DNA of 64,000 nt from Nocardioides zhouii (GTDB taxonomy: Bacteria > Actinomycetota > Actinomycetes > Propionibacteriales > Nocardioidaceae): contig NZ_SDWV01000003.1 of assembly GCF_004137345.1 (NCBI RefSeq), positions 219,971 to 283,970 of the forward strand, given 5' to 3'. The position numbers and the translations under genes are program-made. The notes under the pieces are model-generated. The model did not search any database. It saw only the letters and a program-made list of their open reading frames with translations, and was not told where the DNA came from. Shown here piece after piece: positions 10,118 to 18,978 of the stretch. Within the stretch, counting starts at the first letter, position 1, and each line of letters opens with the position of its first letter.

Positions 10118-11221
10118 TCACACCTCGTCGAAGAGGGTGGAGTCGATCGTCGGGATCGCCGGCGGGGTCAGGCCGAGGTGGTGCCAGGCGGCGGGCGTCG
10201 CGACGCGCCCGCGCGGCGTACGGGCGAGGAGGCCGGTGCGGACCAGGAACGGCTCGGCGACCTCCTCGACGGTCTCGCGCTCCTCGCCGACGGCGACGGC
10301 GAGGGTCGAGATGCCGACCGGTCCCCCACCGAAGCGGCGGCACAGCACGTCGAGCACGGCCCGGTCGAGGCGGTCGAGGCCGGACTCGTCGACCTCGAAC
10401 AGCTCGAGCGCGGCCTGCGCCACCGGCAGCGTCAGCACGCCGTCCGCGCGGACCTGGGCGTAGTCGCGGACGCGCCGCAGCAGGCGGTTGGCGATGCGGG
10501 GTGTGCCGCGTGAGCGCCCGGCGATCTCGCTCGATCCCTCGGCGGTGAGGTGTACGCCGAGCAGGCCGGCGGAGCGGTGCACGATCTGGTCGAGCTCGTG
10601 GGGCTCGTAGAACTCGAGGTGCGCGGTGAAGCCGAAGCGGTCGCGCAGCGGCCCCGGCAGCAGGCCCGCCCGGGTGGTCGCGCCGACGAGGGTGAAGGGC
10701 GGGATCTCGATCGGGATCGCGGTGGCGCCCGGACCCTTGCCGATGATGACGTCGACGCGGAAGTCCTCCATCGCCATGTAGAGCAGCTCCTCGGCGGGCC
10801 GCGACATCCGGTGGATCTCGTCGATGAAGAGGACGTCGCCCTCGTTGAGGCCGGAGAGAATGGCCGCCAGGTCGCCGGCGTGGGTGATCGCCGGGCCGCT
10901 CGTGAGCCGCAGCGGAGTGCTCATCTCGCTCGCGATGATCATCGCGAGGGTCGTCTTGCCGAGCCCGGGCGGACCGGACAACAGGACGTGGTCGGGCGCC
11001 CGGCCGCGGCGGCGGGCGGCCTCGAGGACCAGGCCCAGCTGGTCGCGTACGCGCACCTGCCCGACGACCTCGTCGAGGGTCTTGGGGCGGAGCGCGGCCT
11101 CGACGGCGCGCTCGTCGCCGTCGGCATCCGCGTCGGTGAGCCGCTGCAGGTGGCTCAGCTCGGCGCCGCTCAGGTCGGCCTCGGTCAGCTCGTCGTCGAC
11201 GTCGGTGTCGTCCCAGTCCAT
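10118..11221 (-). CDS. ruvB: Holliday junction branch-migration helicase RuvB
   Basis: 367-aa AAA+ motor that drives branch migration with RuvA. Walker A is [12 protein letters not shown], Walker [11 protein letters not shown], sensor and arginine-finger region [18 protein letters not shown], and the C-terminal winged helix contains [14 protein letters not shown]. The acidic N-terminal extension of about 25 residues ([20 protein letters not shown]) is longer than in E. coli. It follows ruvA by 10 bases in the ruvCAB operon. Confidence 0.97.
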   Translation of the reverse strand: MDWDDTDVDDELTEADLSGAELSHLQRLTDADADGDERAVEAALRPKTLDEVVGQVRVRDQLGLVLEAARRRGRAPDHVLLSGPPGLGKTTLAMIIASEMSTPLRLTSGPAITHAGDLAAILSGLNEGDVLFIDEIHRMSRPAEELLYMAMEDFRVDVIIGKGPGATAIPIEIPPFTLVGATTRAGLLPGPLRDRFGFTAHLEFYEPHELDQIVHRSAGLLGVHLTAEGSSEIAGRSRGTPRIANRLLRRVRDYAQVRADGVLTLPVAQAALELFEVDESGLDRLDRAVLDVLCRRFGGGPVGISTLAVAVGEERETVEEVAEPFLVRTGLLARTPRGRVATPAAWHHLGLTPPAIPTIDSTLFDEV

Positions 11222-11231
11222 CGCTGCCCCC

Positions 11232-11831
11232 TCACGCCTTGCTCAGCGTGCGGAGCGCGGCGCGCAGGAGGGCGCCGACGTCGGGCATCTCGCCGGCGTC
11301 GGGGGCGACTGCCTCGACCGCCCTCTCGGACTCCTTGGTCGACCAGCCGAGCCCGATGAGGCCCTGCTGCACCTGGTCGCGCCAGGGCGCGTGCTGCGTC
11401 GCCGCGGCCGCGGCGTGGTGTCCGCCGGTGGGCGGGCCGATGCGGTCCTTGAGCTCGAGGATGATGCGCTGCGCACCCTTCTGGCCGATGCCCGGCACCC
11501 GCGTCAGTGTCTTGACGTCCTCGGTCATGATCGCGCGGCGTACGTCGTCGGGGCTCATCACCGCGACGATCGCCTGGGCGACCTTGGGGCCGACGCCCGA
11601 GGCGGTCTGCGCGATCTCGAAGATCTGCTTCTCGTCGTCGTCGAGGAAGCCGAAGATCGTGAGGCTGTCCTCGCGCACGACCATGCTGGTGGGCAGCGTG
11701 GCCGGCCGCCCGACGCGCAGCGTGGCGAGGGTGCCGGGGGTGCACATCAGCTCGAGGCCGACGCCGCCAACCTCGAGCACGGCGCTGTTGAGCGTGACGG
11801 CGGCGACCTCGCCGCGGACGAAGGCGATCAT
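11232..11831 (-). CDS. ruvA: Holliday junction DNA-binding protein RuvA
   Basis: 199-aa subunit that recognises the four-way junction and loads RuvB. Starts at MIAFVRGEV, the canonical N-terminus; the helix-hairpin-helix region contains [18 protein letters not shown], and a C-terminal domain (domain III) contacts RuvB. Its ATG overlaps the ruvC stop by four bases (ATGA), so it is coupled to ruvC. Confidence 0.97.
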   Translation of the reverse strand: MIAFVRGEVAAVTLNSAVLEVGGVGLELMCTPGTLATLRVGRPATLPTSMVVREDSLTIFGFLDDDEKQIFEIAQTASGVGPKVAQAIVAVMSPDDVRRAIMTEDVKTLTRVPGIGQKGAQRIILELKDRIGPPTGGHHAAAAATQHAPWRDQVQQGLIGLGWSTKESERAVEAVAPDAGEMPDVGALLRAALRTLSKA

Positions 11832-12367
11832 CTGGTTCTCACGATCTTCTGTGCGGCCTTGGCGTTGGCCATGGCCGCCTCGATGCGGGACTGCGCAGCG
11901 CCCCGCCAGAGGTGGGTGATGGCCAGCGCCAGGGCGTCGGCGGCATCGGCGGGCTTGGGCGGCTCGGACAGACGAAGGATCCGTACAACCATCGCGCCGA
12001 CCTGTGCCTTGTCGGCCCGGCCGTTGCCGGAGACGGCGGCCTTGACCTCGCTGGGGGTGTGCATGGCGATCGGCAGCCCGCGCCGCGCCGCGACGACGAG
12101 CGCGATCCCGCTGGCCTGGGCGGTGCCCATGATGGTGCTGGAGTCGGAGCGCGCGAAGACCCGCTCGACGGCCACCGCGTCGGGCCGGTGCTCCTCGATC
12201 CAGGCGTCGAGGCCGCGCTCGATGGTGACCAGCCGCTCCGCGACCGGCAGCGACGCGCTGGTGCGGATGACCCCCACGTCGACCATCGTCAGCGGGCGCC
12301 CGACGCTCCCGTCGACCACGCCGACGCCACACCTGGTGAGGCCGGGGTCGATGCCGAGCACGCGCAC
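11828..12367 (-). CDS. ruvC: Crossover junction endodeoxyribonuclease RuvC
   Basis: 179-aa resolvase. The four catalytic acidic residues can be placed in GIDPGLT, VAVERVFARSDS and the C-terminal DAADALALAITH. The GTG at 12365-12367 (product begins VRVLGIDPG) was preferred because homologues start here and AGAGGGGTGGG precedes it, although the frame stays open about 17 codons upstream. First gene of ruvCAB. yebC, normally its immediate upstream neighbour, is separated from it by the palindrome-flanked AbiEi-like gene. Confidence 0.95.
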   Translation of the reverse strand: MRVLGIDPGLTRCGVGVVDGSVGRPLTMVDVGVIRTSASLPVAERLVTIERGLDAWIEEHRPDAVAVERVFARSDSSTIMGTAQASGIALVVAARRGLPIAMHTPSEVKAAVSGNGRADKAQVGAMVVRILRLSEPPKPADAADALALAITHLWRGAAQSRIEAAMANAKAAQKIVRTR

Positions 12368-12500
12368 GCCCCACCCCTCTCGCCGACCGATCGTCCGAAC
12401 ACCTGTTCGTCCCGGCAACGCTAACCTCCCCCGCCGACGCTCCGGCGTACGACACGCGGGCGCGGGCGCTCTCCCCCGCTCCCGCCCCCGGTCCGCCGCC

Positions 12501-12582
12501 CCCGCTGTAACGCCGGGTTAGTGCTTGTACCCCCTAGGTTCCTCGGGGGTGGGTACAAGGAGTAACCCGGCGTTACAGCGGG
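12501..12582. repeat. Large palindrome, copy A
   Basis: Outer arms CCCGCTGTAACGCCGGGTTA (12501-12520) and its exact reverse complement (12563-12582) enclose a second stem CTTGTACCC/GGGTACAAG. It begins eight bases after the stop of the AbiEi-like gene. The right half, CGGGGGTGGGTACAAG plus the outer arm (12544-12582), recurs in the same orientation at 13735-13773 with only the three bases between them changed. No T-tract follows, so a classical terminator is not obvious. Confidence 0.92.
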
Positions 12583-12590
12583 AGTAGGAG

Positions 12591-13586
12591 TCACCGGCGG
12601 CGCTCGACTCGGTACGGCGTGAGGTCGTCGGTGTCCGTCCCGAAGCGCGCGCAGGTGTCGGCGTACTCGCGCGCCGCCCGGGCCAAGGCCGCACGCCGAC
12701 CCGCGAAGAGGTCGACGTACGTGATCCGCGAGCCGCCCAGCTTGAAGCCCGTGAGGAAGTCGTGGCGCCGCTTCTCCTCTGCCAGCACGACGAGCGGATC
12801 GAGCCCGCTCGGATTGTCCGGCCCGTACTTGAGGAGGCCGTCCGCCTCGAAGAAGTGACGCTTCACGACGATGTCGGCGAATGCCGTGGTGAGTCCATCG
12901 CTCAGCCCGAACTGGAGCTCTGGTCGGCCGATGCCGAGCTCGAGGACGAAGTCGCGCACCAGCGACTCGAGATAGGTCTCGGCCAGGTGATCAGCGTGCT
13001 CGATGCACCACCGCATGCAGCGGCTGTGCGGCCAGCAGTCCATGATCGACAGCACGTCGAGCAGGACCGACCGTGGCACGCCCGCGCGGAGCGCGGCATC
13101 GCAGGCGGCAAGCCCGTGGGCACGTCCGTGCTCACGCACCATGTCGAGGGCTGTGCAGGCACGGTCGAGCACGACCAGGCCGTCGACCTCGAGCGTGTCC
13201 TTGGCTGCGTATGGCGCCAGGTGGTGCTTCACCCCCGCCCTGACCGCGTCGCCGTGCACTTTGCGCCGGCTGACGTGCACCAACGCCGTACGCGGGTCGG
13301 GTGCGCCCATGCCGAGCACGATCGCCGACGAGTCGTGACTGAAGGCGTACGGGGTCGAGGTGAGGCTCAGGGCCGCCGCCCGCATGCGGAGCACAGGCTG
13401 CTCCCGGAACGGGTCCAGGCCCGTCCACGCATCGGCGTCGATATACACCCCTCGTCGGAGGCGCACGAGCCTGCCGACGCGTACCAGGCGATCCACGTCG
13501 TGGGGGTCCAGCCCAACCTGTGCGAGTTGGGGCGCGCTGAGAAGACCGTGCTGCGACGCCATGAGTGAGACGGCGGGGAGATACAT
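12591..13586 (-). CDS. AbiEi-like antitoxin-domain protein with nuclease-like C-terminus
   Basis: 331-aa cytoplasmic protein. The N-terminal 80 residues (ASQHGLLSAPQLAQVGL, then VRVGRLVRLRRGVY) resemble the winged-helix domain of AbiEi type IV antitoxins. The C-terminal part has a pattern like DUF559/Vsr-fold nucleases: ETYLESLVRDF, then FADIVVKRHFFEADGLLKYG with a D...ExDGxxK arrangement. No cognate AbiEii toxin is adjacent. Proteins of this layout are common and multi-copy in Nocardioides relatives; their function is not established. The start could be the ATG at 13586 or MASQHG at 13562; neither has a strong ribosome site. Large palindromes flank it on both sides. Confidence 0.7.
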   Translation of the reverse strand: MYLPAVSLMASQHGLLSAPQLAQVGLDPHDVDRLVRVGRLVRLRRGVYIDADAWTGLDPFREQPVLRMRAAALSLTSTPYAFSHDSSAIVLGMGAPDPRTALVHVSRRKVHGDAVRAGVKHHLAPYAAKDTLEVDGLVVLDRACTALDMVREHGRAHGLAACDAALRAGVPRSVLLDVLSIMDCWPHSRCMRWCIEHADHLAETYLESLVRDFVLELGIGRPELQFGLSDGLTTAFADIVVKRHFFEADGLLKYGPDNPSGLDPLVVLAEEKRRHDFLTGFKLGGSRITYVDLFAGRRAALARAAREYADTCARFGTDTDDLTPYRVERRR

Positions 13587-13687
13587 GCGTCCACGGTGGG
13601 AGAGACCTCCGACGTCGACGCGTCTTCGAGGCCGATGGCTGTGGACAGCGGCGTACGGGTGCTGGGTGTGGACGGTTTGAGGTCCAG

Positions 13688-13777
13688 CTCACCCGCTGTA
13701 ACGCCGGGTTACTGGGTGTACCCACCCCGGAGCACGGGGGTGGGTACAAGCACTAACCCGGCGTTACAGCGGGTGAG
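13688..13777. repeat. Large palindrome, copy B
   Basis: Arms of 24 bases (13688-13711 and 13754-13777, core CCCGCTGTAACGCCGGGTTA) match perfectly; inside is a second perfect 12-base stem TGTACCCACCCC/GGGGTGGGTACA. It ends 12 bases after the yebC stop, the same position relative to a stop codon as copy A. With copy A it brackets the AbiEi-like gene. It could be an extragenic palindrome, a terminator, or the end of a cassette. Confidence 0.92.
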
Positions 13778-13789
13778 GCGGGGCCTCGG

Positions 13790-14575
13790 TCAGGCGTCGG
13801 CGGACTCGAGCTCGGCGAGGACGTCGGCGGGGATGTCGACGTTGGTGAAGACGTCCTGGACGTCGTCGAGGTCCTCGAGGGCGTCGACGAGGTGCATCAC
13901 CTTGGCGGCGCCGTCGGCGTCGACGGGGATCTCGAGGCTGGCGACGAACTCGACGTCGGCGGAGTCGTAGTCGATGCCGGCGTCCTGGAGGGAGGTGCGT
14001 ACGGCGACCACGTCGGTGGCCTCGCTCTGGACCTGGAAGGCCTCGTCGAGGTCGTTGACCTCCTCGGCGCCGGCGTCGAGGGTCGCCTCGAGGACGTCGT
14101 CCTCGGAGACCTCACGGACGCTGCCGTCGTGGTCCTGCGACTTGGGCACGATCACGACGCCCTTGCGGGTGAAGAGGCGCGAGACCGAGCCGGGGTCGGC
14201 CATCGTGCCGCCGTTGCGGGTCACGGCTGTGCGGACCTCCATCGCGGCACGGTTGGTGTTGTCGGTGAGGCACTCGACGAGGATCGCGACGCCCTGCGGG
14301 CCGTAGACCTCGTAGGAGATCGTCTTGTAGTCGACGCCGCCCGACTCGGCACCGGAGCCGCGCTTGAGGGCGGAGTCGATGTTCTTGTTGGGGACCGAGC
14401 TCTTCTTGGCCTTCTGGATCGCGTCGTAGAGCGTCGGGTTGCCGGCGGGGTCGCCGCCGCCCTGCTTCGCCGCGACCTCGATGTTCTTGATCAGCTTGGC
14501 GAAGAGCTTGCCGCGCTTGGCGTCGACGGCGGCCTTCTTGTGCTTGGTCGTTGCCCACTTGGAGTGGCCTGACAT
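13790..14575 (-). CDS. yebC: YebC/PmpR-family regulatory protein
   Basis: 261-aa protein of the YebC/PmpR family, opening with the invariant [15 protein letters not shown]. Members have been described as transcriptional regulators and, more recently, as ribosome-associated factors helping translation of proline-rich stretches; which applies here cannot be told. It sits between pdxT and the ruvCAB operon as in other actinobacteria. Length is typical (about 250 aa) and the sequence looks intact. Confidence 0.95.
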   Translation of the reverse strand: MSGHSKWATTKHKKAAVDAKRGKLFAKLIKNIEVAAKQGGGDPAGNPTLYDAIQKAKKSSVPNKNIDSALKRGSGAESGGVDYKTISYEVYGPQGVAILVECLTDNTNRAAMEVRTAVTRNGGTMADPGSVSRLFTRKGVVIVPKSQDHDGSVREVSEDDVLEATLDAGAEEVNDLDEAFQVQSEATDVVAVRTSLQDAGIDYDSADVEFVASLEIPVDADGAAKVMHLVDALEDLDDVQDVFTNVDIPADVLAELESADA

Positions 14576-14612
14576 GGAGTTCCTCGATCCGTCTGAGTCG
14601 GTGCAGTGGTCG

Positions 14613-15209
14613 TCAGGCCGAGCGCACCAGGTCCACGAACATGCCGTGGACCCGGTCGTCGCTGCCGACCTCGGGGTGGAACGAGGTCGCCATCAGGGGG
14701 CCCTGACGGACCGCGACGATCCTACCCGCGGCCGGTCCCGCCTCGACCTGCGCCAGCACCTCGACGTCGTCGTCGACGGCCTCGACCCAGGGTGCGCGGA
14801 TGAAGACCGCGCGTACGGGATCGACCAGTCCCTCGATGTGGAGGTCCTCCTCGAAGGAGTCGACCTGCCGCCCGAACGCGTTGCGCCGCACGGTGATGTG
14901 CAGGCCGCCGATCGTCTCCTGCCCGGTCGCGCCGTCCTCGATCCGGTCGGCCAGCATGATCATCCCGGCGCACGTGCCGAAGGCGGGCAGCCCGCCGCGT
15001 ACGGCCTCGCGCAGCGGCTCGAGCAGGTCGAAGATCGTGGCGAGCTTGATCATCGTCGTGGACTCACCGCCCGGGATCACCAGCCCGTCGCAGGCCGCGA
15101 GCTCGCCGGGACGGCGTACGGAGATCGGGTCGGCGCCCAGCGACCGCAGGGCTGCAAGGTGCTCGCGTACGTCGCCCTGCAGGGCCAGCACGCCGATGGT
15201 GGGATTCAC
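14613..15209 (-). CDS. pdxT: Pyridoxal 5'-phosphate synthase glutaminase subunit PdxT
   Basis: 198-aa class I glutaminase that supplies ammonia to PdxS for vitamin B6 synthesis. The catalytic triad is visible: Cys in [11 protein letters not shown] and His/Glu in SFHPEVGSD, with the GGESTT oxyanion segment. The GTG at 15207-15209 (product begins [17 protein letters not shown]) is the family N-terminus and AGGATC lies upstream; the frame is open far beyond it, antisense to the serine hydrolase. pdxS lies on the same strand about 1.2 kb upstream, but a divergent gene separates them. Confidence 0.95.
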   Translation of the reverse strand: MNPTIGVLALQGDVREHLAALRSLGADPISVRRPGELAACDGLVIPGGESTTMIKLATIFDLLEPLREAVRGGLPAFGTCAGMIMLADRIEDGATGQETIGGLHITVRRNAFGRQVDSFEEDLHIEGLVDPVRAVFIRAPWVEAVDDDVEVLAQVEAGPAAGRIVAVRQGPLMATSFHPEVGSDDRVHGMFVDLVRSA

Positions 15210-15254
15210 GATCGCCGATCCTAGGACTGCCGCGTCGCCGTAGGGTCGGGGCCC

Positions 15255-16379
15255 ATGAGGCTCTCCCGTCCGGCGGCGATGATCACCACCGTCCTGGCCC
15301 TCGCGCTCGTCACCGCGAGCACCCCCGCGGCCACTTCGAGCCCGGCCGACGACCGCTCGCGGACCGTCGAGGGATGGCCCGTGCGTACGCCGTCGAGCCT
15401 CGGCCTGCGGGGCAGCGCGATCGAGGAGGGCGCGGCCGAGGCGAAGCGCCTGGGCTCCACCTGCTTCGCCGTGCTGCGCCACGGCAAGCTCGCCGGCGAG
15501 TGGAACTGGCAGCTCACCCGTGACGTGCCGCGCGAGGTCTTCTCGATCACCAAGTCCGTGACGAGCACGCTGGTAGGCATCGCGATCCGCGACGGTGACC
15601 TGCGGCTCGACGACCGCGTGGCGCGCTACGTCCCCGAGTGGCGCGGCACCCCGGCCGCGACGGTGACGGTGCGCAACCTGCTCTCCAACGACAGCGGCCG
15701 CTTCTGGTCGCTCCAGTCCGACTACTCCGACCTGCTGCGGGCCCGGAGCCGCACGAGGTACGCCGTCGGGCTGCCGCAGCAGTACGCGCCGGGCACCGCG
15801 TGGGCGTACAACAACGCGGCGATCCAGGTGCTCGAGCCGGTGCTGGAGAAGGCCACCGGGATGCCTGTCGCGAGGTTCGCGCGGGAGCGGCTCTTCGAGC
15901 CGCTGGGCATGACGCACTCGACCTTCATCACCGACCGCGCCGACAACGCGGCGGTCGTCTACGGGCTGCAGACCACGTGCCTCGACCTCGCCCGCTTCGG
16001 TTCGCTCTACCTCGGCCAGGGCAACGTCGACGGCAGACGCCTGCTCGACAGGAGCTACGTGCGCCGCGCGGTCGGCCGGTCGTCGACCGAACACAACGCG
16101 GCCTACGGCTACCTCTGGTGGCTCAACCGTCCCGGCACGCTGCGCGGCGCGACCGACCCGGTCGACGCACAGGGCCAGCCGGTCACGCAGGTGACTGGGC
16201 AGCTCGCGGCGAGCGCTCCCGAGCAGGTGTACGCCGCGCTCGGGTTCGGCGGTCAGGTGCTGCTGGTCGACCCGACGACGAGCACGATGGTGATCCGCAT
16301 CGGCGCGCCCGCCCAGCCGGGCGAGGAGGCGTACGGGTTCGGCCGCGCGGCGACCGTGCTGACGGAAGCCCTGCGCTGA
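15255..16379 (+). CDS. Exported serine hydrolase, class C beta-lactamase/esterase fold
   Basis: 374-aa secreted protein with an N-terminal signal peptide (hydrophobic residues about 6-25, then [11 protein letters not shown]). The SxxK nucleophile motif is SITK (in [14 protein letters not shown]) and the tyrosine motif is YNN ([16 protein letters not shown]). This family covers esterases, D-aminopeptidases and beta-lactamases; the substrate is unknown. It lies on the plus strand between pdxT and pdxS, which run on the minus strand, so it was probably inserted into an ancestral pdxST unit. Confidence 0.85.
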   Translation: MRLSRPAAMITTVLALALVTASTPAATSSPADDRSRTVEGWPVRTPSSLGLRGSAIEEGAAEAKRLGSTCFAVLRHGKLAGEWNWQLTRDVPREVFSITKSVTSTLVGIAIRDGDLRLDDRVARYVPEWRGTPAATVTVRNLLSNDSGRFWSLQSDYSDLLRARSRTRYAVGLPQQYAPGTAWAYNNAAIQVLEPVLEKATGMPVARFARERLFEPLGMTHSTFITDRADNAAVVYGLQTTCLDLARFGSLYLGQGNVDGRRLLDRSYVRRAVGRSSTEHNAAYGYLWWLNRPGTLRGATDPVDAQGQPVTQVTGQLAASAPEQVYAALGFGGQVLLVDPTTSTMVIRIGAPAQPGEEAYGFGRAATVLTEALR

Positions 16380-16392
16380 CGAGCGGGGCCGA

Positions 16393-17313
16393 CTACCAGC
16401 CGCGCTCGGAGAGGCGGTGCGGCTGCGGGATCTCGTCGACGTTGATGCCGACCATGGCCTCGCCGAGCCCGCGGGACACCTTCGCGACCACGTCGGGGTC
16501 GTCGTAGAACGTCGTGGCCTTGACGATCGCCTCGGCGCGCTCGGCCGGGTTTCCGGACTTGAAGATGCCCGAGCCGACGAACACGCCCTCGGCGCCGAGC
16601 TGCATCATCATCGCCGCGTCGGCGGGGGTGGCGATGCCGCCGGCGGTGAAGAGGACGACCGGGAGCTTGCCCGCGGCCGCGACCTCCTTGACCAGCTCGT
16701 ACGGGGCCTGCAGCTCCTTGGCCGCGACGTAGAGCTCGTCCTCGGCCATGCCGTGCAGGCGCCGCAGCTCGCCGCCGATGGTGCGCATGTGCATGACCGC
16801 GTTGGAGACGTCGCCGGTGCCGGCCTCGCCCTTCGAGCGGATCATCGCGGCACCCTCGGTGATGCGGCGCAGCGCCTCGCCCAGGTTGGTCGCACCGCAC
16901 ACGAACGGCACGGTGTACTGCCACTTGTCGATGTGGTTGGCGTAGTCGGCCGGGGTCAGCACCTCGGACTCGTCGATGTAGTCGACGCCGAGCGACTGCA
17001 GGATCTGCGCCTCGGCGAAGTGGCCGATGCGCGCCTTGGCCATCACCGGGATCGAGACGGCCTCGATGATCGAGTCGATCATGTCGGGGTCGCTCATCCG
17101 GGACACGCCGCCCTGGGCGCGGATGTCGGCCGGGACGCGCTCGAGTGCCATCACGGCGACGGCGCCGGCGTCCTCGGCGATCTTCGCCTGGTCGGCGGTG
17201 ACGACGTCCATGATGACGCCGCCCTTGAGCATCTCGGCCATGCCGCGCTTGACGCGGCTCGTGCCGTGCTCGATGGGGGTCTCGCCAGACGTCTGGGGGG
17301 TGTGCTCAGCCAT
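16393..17313 (-). CDS. pdxS: Pyridoxal 5'-phosphate synthase lyase subunit PdxS
   Basis: 306-aa (beta/alpha)8 synthase that makes PLP from ribose 5-phosphate, glyceraldehyde 3-phosphate and PdxT-derived ammonia. Diagnostic stretches are [40 protein letters not shown] (with the first catalytic Lys region) and [15 protein letters not shown]. The start MAEHTPQ (ATG 17311-17313) adds a short polar extension before the conserved core. pgsA lies upstream on the same strand after a 53-base gap. Confidence 0.97.
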   Translation of the reverse strand: MAEHTPQTSGETPIEHGTSRVKRGMAEMLKGGVIMDVVTADQAKIAEDAGAVAVMALERVPADIRAQGGVSRMSDPDMIDSIIEAVSIPVMAKARIGHFAEAQILQSLGVDYIDESEVLTPADYANHIDKWQYTVPFVCGATNLGEALRRITEGAAMIRSKGEAGTGDVSNAVMHMRTIGGELRRLHGMAEDELYVAAKELQAPYELVKEVAAAGKLPVVLFTAGGIATPADAAMMMQLGAEGVFVGSGIFKSGNPAERAEAIVKATTFYDDPDVVAKVSRGLGEAMVGINVDEIPQPHRLSERGW

Positions 17314-17366
17314 GCCCTGATCGTAGTGCGGCACCACCCCGGAGGATGCATCGGGATGGGACCTGG

Positions 17367-17990
17367 TCAGGGCTGGGACGCCGCCCGCTCCAGCGCCTGG
17401 CGGCGAACCACCCAGATGCGCTGCGCGACGGTGACGGTGGCGGCGATCGCGAGCGCCCAGAGGGCGACGTAGAGCAGGATCCAGAGGTCGAGCGCGTCGG
17501 CGAAGAAGGCCGGGACGAGCATGCCGACGAGGCGGTCGGGGCGTTCGGCGATGCCGACCTTGGCGTCGTAGCCGAGGACGTCGGCCTTCGCGCGGGCGTA
17601 CGACGTCACGGCGCCCATGACGAGGATCACGAGGCTCAGCGCGAGGTAGAGGCGGCTCTCGTGGTGCCAGGCGAAGAACAGGGCGAGCCCGCCGAAGAGG
17701 GCCCCGTCGGCGACCCGGTCGAGCGTCGAGTCGAGGAAGGCGCCGAAGTCGTCCTTGCGGCCCATCTTGCGGGCCATCGCGCCGTCGATGAGGTCGCTGA
17801 AGACGAAGGCGGCGATGAAGAGGACGCCCTGCCACACCCAGCCCTGGGCGAAGAAGAAGATCGCCCCGAAGCTCACTCCGAGCGTGCCGACCAGCGTCAC
17901 CGCGTCGGGACTGATCCCGAGGCGGATGAAGAGGTTGATGAAGGGCGCGAGCATGACGCCCTGCCAGAACTGCTTGAACCTGTCGAGCAC
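17367..17990 (-). CDS. CDP-alcohol phosphatidyltransferase, probable phosphatidylinositol-phosphate synthase
   Basis: 207-aa integral membrane enzyme with about six helices. The CDP-alcohol signature D-x2-DG-x2-AR-x8-G-x3-D-x3-D is complete: DLIDGAMAR, then GAFLDSTLD. In actinobacteria the copy next to pdxS/HIT makes phosphatidylinositol phosphate from CDP-diacylglycerol and inositol 1-phosphate. The immediately upstream inositol-monophosphatase-family gene (9-base gap) supports an inositol-lipid role. The mannosyltransferase and acyltransferase that follow it in mycobacteria are absent. Start is GTG at 17988-17990. Confidence 0.82.
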   Translation of the reverse strand: MLDRFKQFWQGVMLAPFINLFIRLGISPDAVTLVGTLGVSFGAIFFFAQGWVWQGVLFIAAFVFSDLIDGAMARKMGRKDDFGAFLDSTLDRVADGALFGGLALFFAWHHESRLYLALSLVILVMGAVTSYARAKADVLGYDAKVGIAERPDRLVGMLVPAFFADALDLWILLYVALWALAIAATVTVAQRIWVVRRQALERAASQP

Positions 17991-17999
17991 GGCCGCAGG

Positions 18000-18782
18000 C
18001 TACCCGTCGAGCAGCGCGGCGCGGACGTCCGCCACCGCCGCGGACGCCCCGGTGACGGTCCAGTCGACGCCGGCGGCGGGTACGACGACGGAGTCGCCGC
18101 CCGCACCGCGGATGATCGCCGCGCCCGGCAACCGGTCCCAGTCGGCGACGGTGTGCTGGAAGAGCACGTCCCACTGGCCCGATGCGATCGACATCACGTC
18201 CATCGTCCCCGAGCCGAGCATCCGCAGCGTGCCGACCTGGCCGAGTGCCCGGGCGAACGCCTCCCCCACTCCCGTGCCGAAGAACGGTGGGTGGAGATAG
18301 GTGACGGCGCACCGAGCCTCGCGCGGGGTCTCCGGCAGCGCGGCGAGCGGAGCGCCGTTGCAGGTGCTCGGCAGGTCGGGCCCGCCGACCCACGTACGGC
18401 CAGTGGCGGCGTGGTGCACCGCGCCGAGCAGCACGTCGGACTCGGTCTCGAGGGCGATCGCGCTGCACCACCAGTCGCTGCCGTGGGAGAAGTTGTACGT
18501 GCCGTCGACCGGGTCGATGACCCACGTACGTCCGGAGGTGCCGGGCCGCGACGTGCCCTCCTCGCCCAGGATCGCGTCGTCCGGGCGCTCCGCGGCGAGG
18601 CGTTCGACGATCAGCCGCTCGGCGGCCGTGTCGGCCTGGGTGACGATGTCGGAGCCGCTGGTCTTGCGGGCGATGTCGAGTCCATCGACCCGGATCCGGG
18701 CGGCGAGCAGGGCCGCCTCACGCACCATGTCGGCGGCCAGGGCTGCGTCGGCGCTCAGCCGCGGATCGTCCACGCAGGCCAC
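18000..18782 (-). CDS. Inositol monophosphatase family phosphatase
   Basis: About 260 aa. Metal-binding motifs of the family are present: GEEG (EEGTSRPG), [12 protein letters not shown], and the later [11 protein letters not shown]. The family dephosphorylates inositol phosphate, histidinol phosphate (HisN) or PAP; sequence alone does not decide, but adjacency to a PIP synthase hints at inositol metabolism. The start is uncertain: GTG at 18782 or GTG at 18773, both without a clear ribosome site, so the message may be leaderless. It is divergent from the 44-aa protein gene. Confidence 0.8.
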   Translation of the reverse strand: MACVDDPRLSADAALAADMVREAALLAARIRVDGLDIARKTSGSDIVTQADTAAERLIVERLAAERPDDAILGEEGTSRPGTSGRTWVIDPVDGTYNFSHGSDWWCSAIALETESDVLLGAVHHAATGRTWVGGPDLPSTCNGAPLAALPETPREARCAVTYLHPPFFGTGVGEAFARALGQVGTLRMLGSGTMDVMSIASGQWDVLFQHTVADWDRLPGAAIIRGAGGDSVVVPAAGVDWTVTGASAAVADVRAALLDG

Positions 18783-18843
18783 GGTAGTGCGGGGGGTAGT
18801 GTGGCCGAACGGAGCCATCCAGGCTTCCGACCAGGGAGCCCCG

Positions 18844-18978
18844 ATGAGCGACAAGTCGCCACGGCAAGGCATGACCAAGAAGTCCGGCAAGTCCATCAAG
18901 GAAAAGCGTGCCGACAAGCACGCCAAGACAGCCGGGAAGAGCGGCGCCGACGAGACGTTCCTGCCGAAGAAGAAGTGA
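18844..18978 (+). CDS. Small lysine-rich protein (44 aa)
   Basis: 44-aa, strongly basic protein (14 Lys) with no membrane segment, containing KKSGKSIKEKRADKHAKTA and ending FLPKKK. AGGGAG precedes the ATG at a good distance. Its TGA overlaps the GTG start of the next gene by four bases, so both are probably translated together. Its composition suggests binding to nucleic acid or the ribosome; that is inference only. Function unknown. Confidence 0.8.
   Translation: MSDKSPRQGMTKKSGKSIKEKRADKHAKTAGKSGADETFLPKKK

Noticed and set aside
12501..13777. A conventional insertion sequence or transposon carrying the AbiEi-like gene.
   Set aside because: No transposase and no target-site duplication could be identified around the palindromes.
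14613..16094. pdxT frame open for almost 300 codons upstream of the chosen start.
   Set aside because: The extension is antisense to the serine hydrolase and PdxT homologues begin at the chosen GTG.
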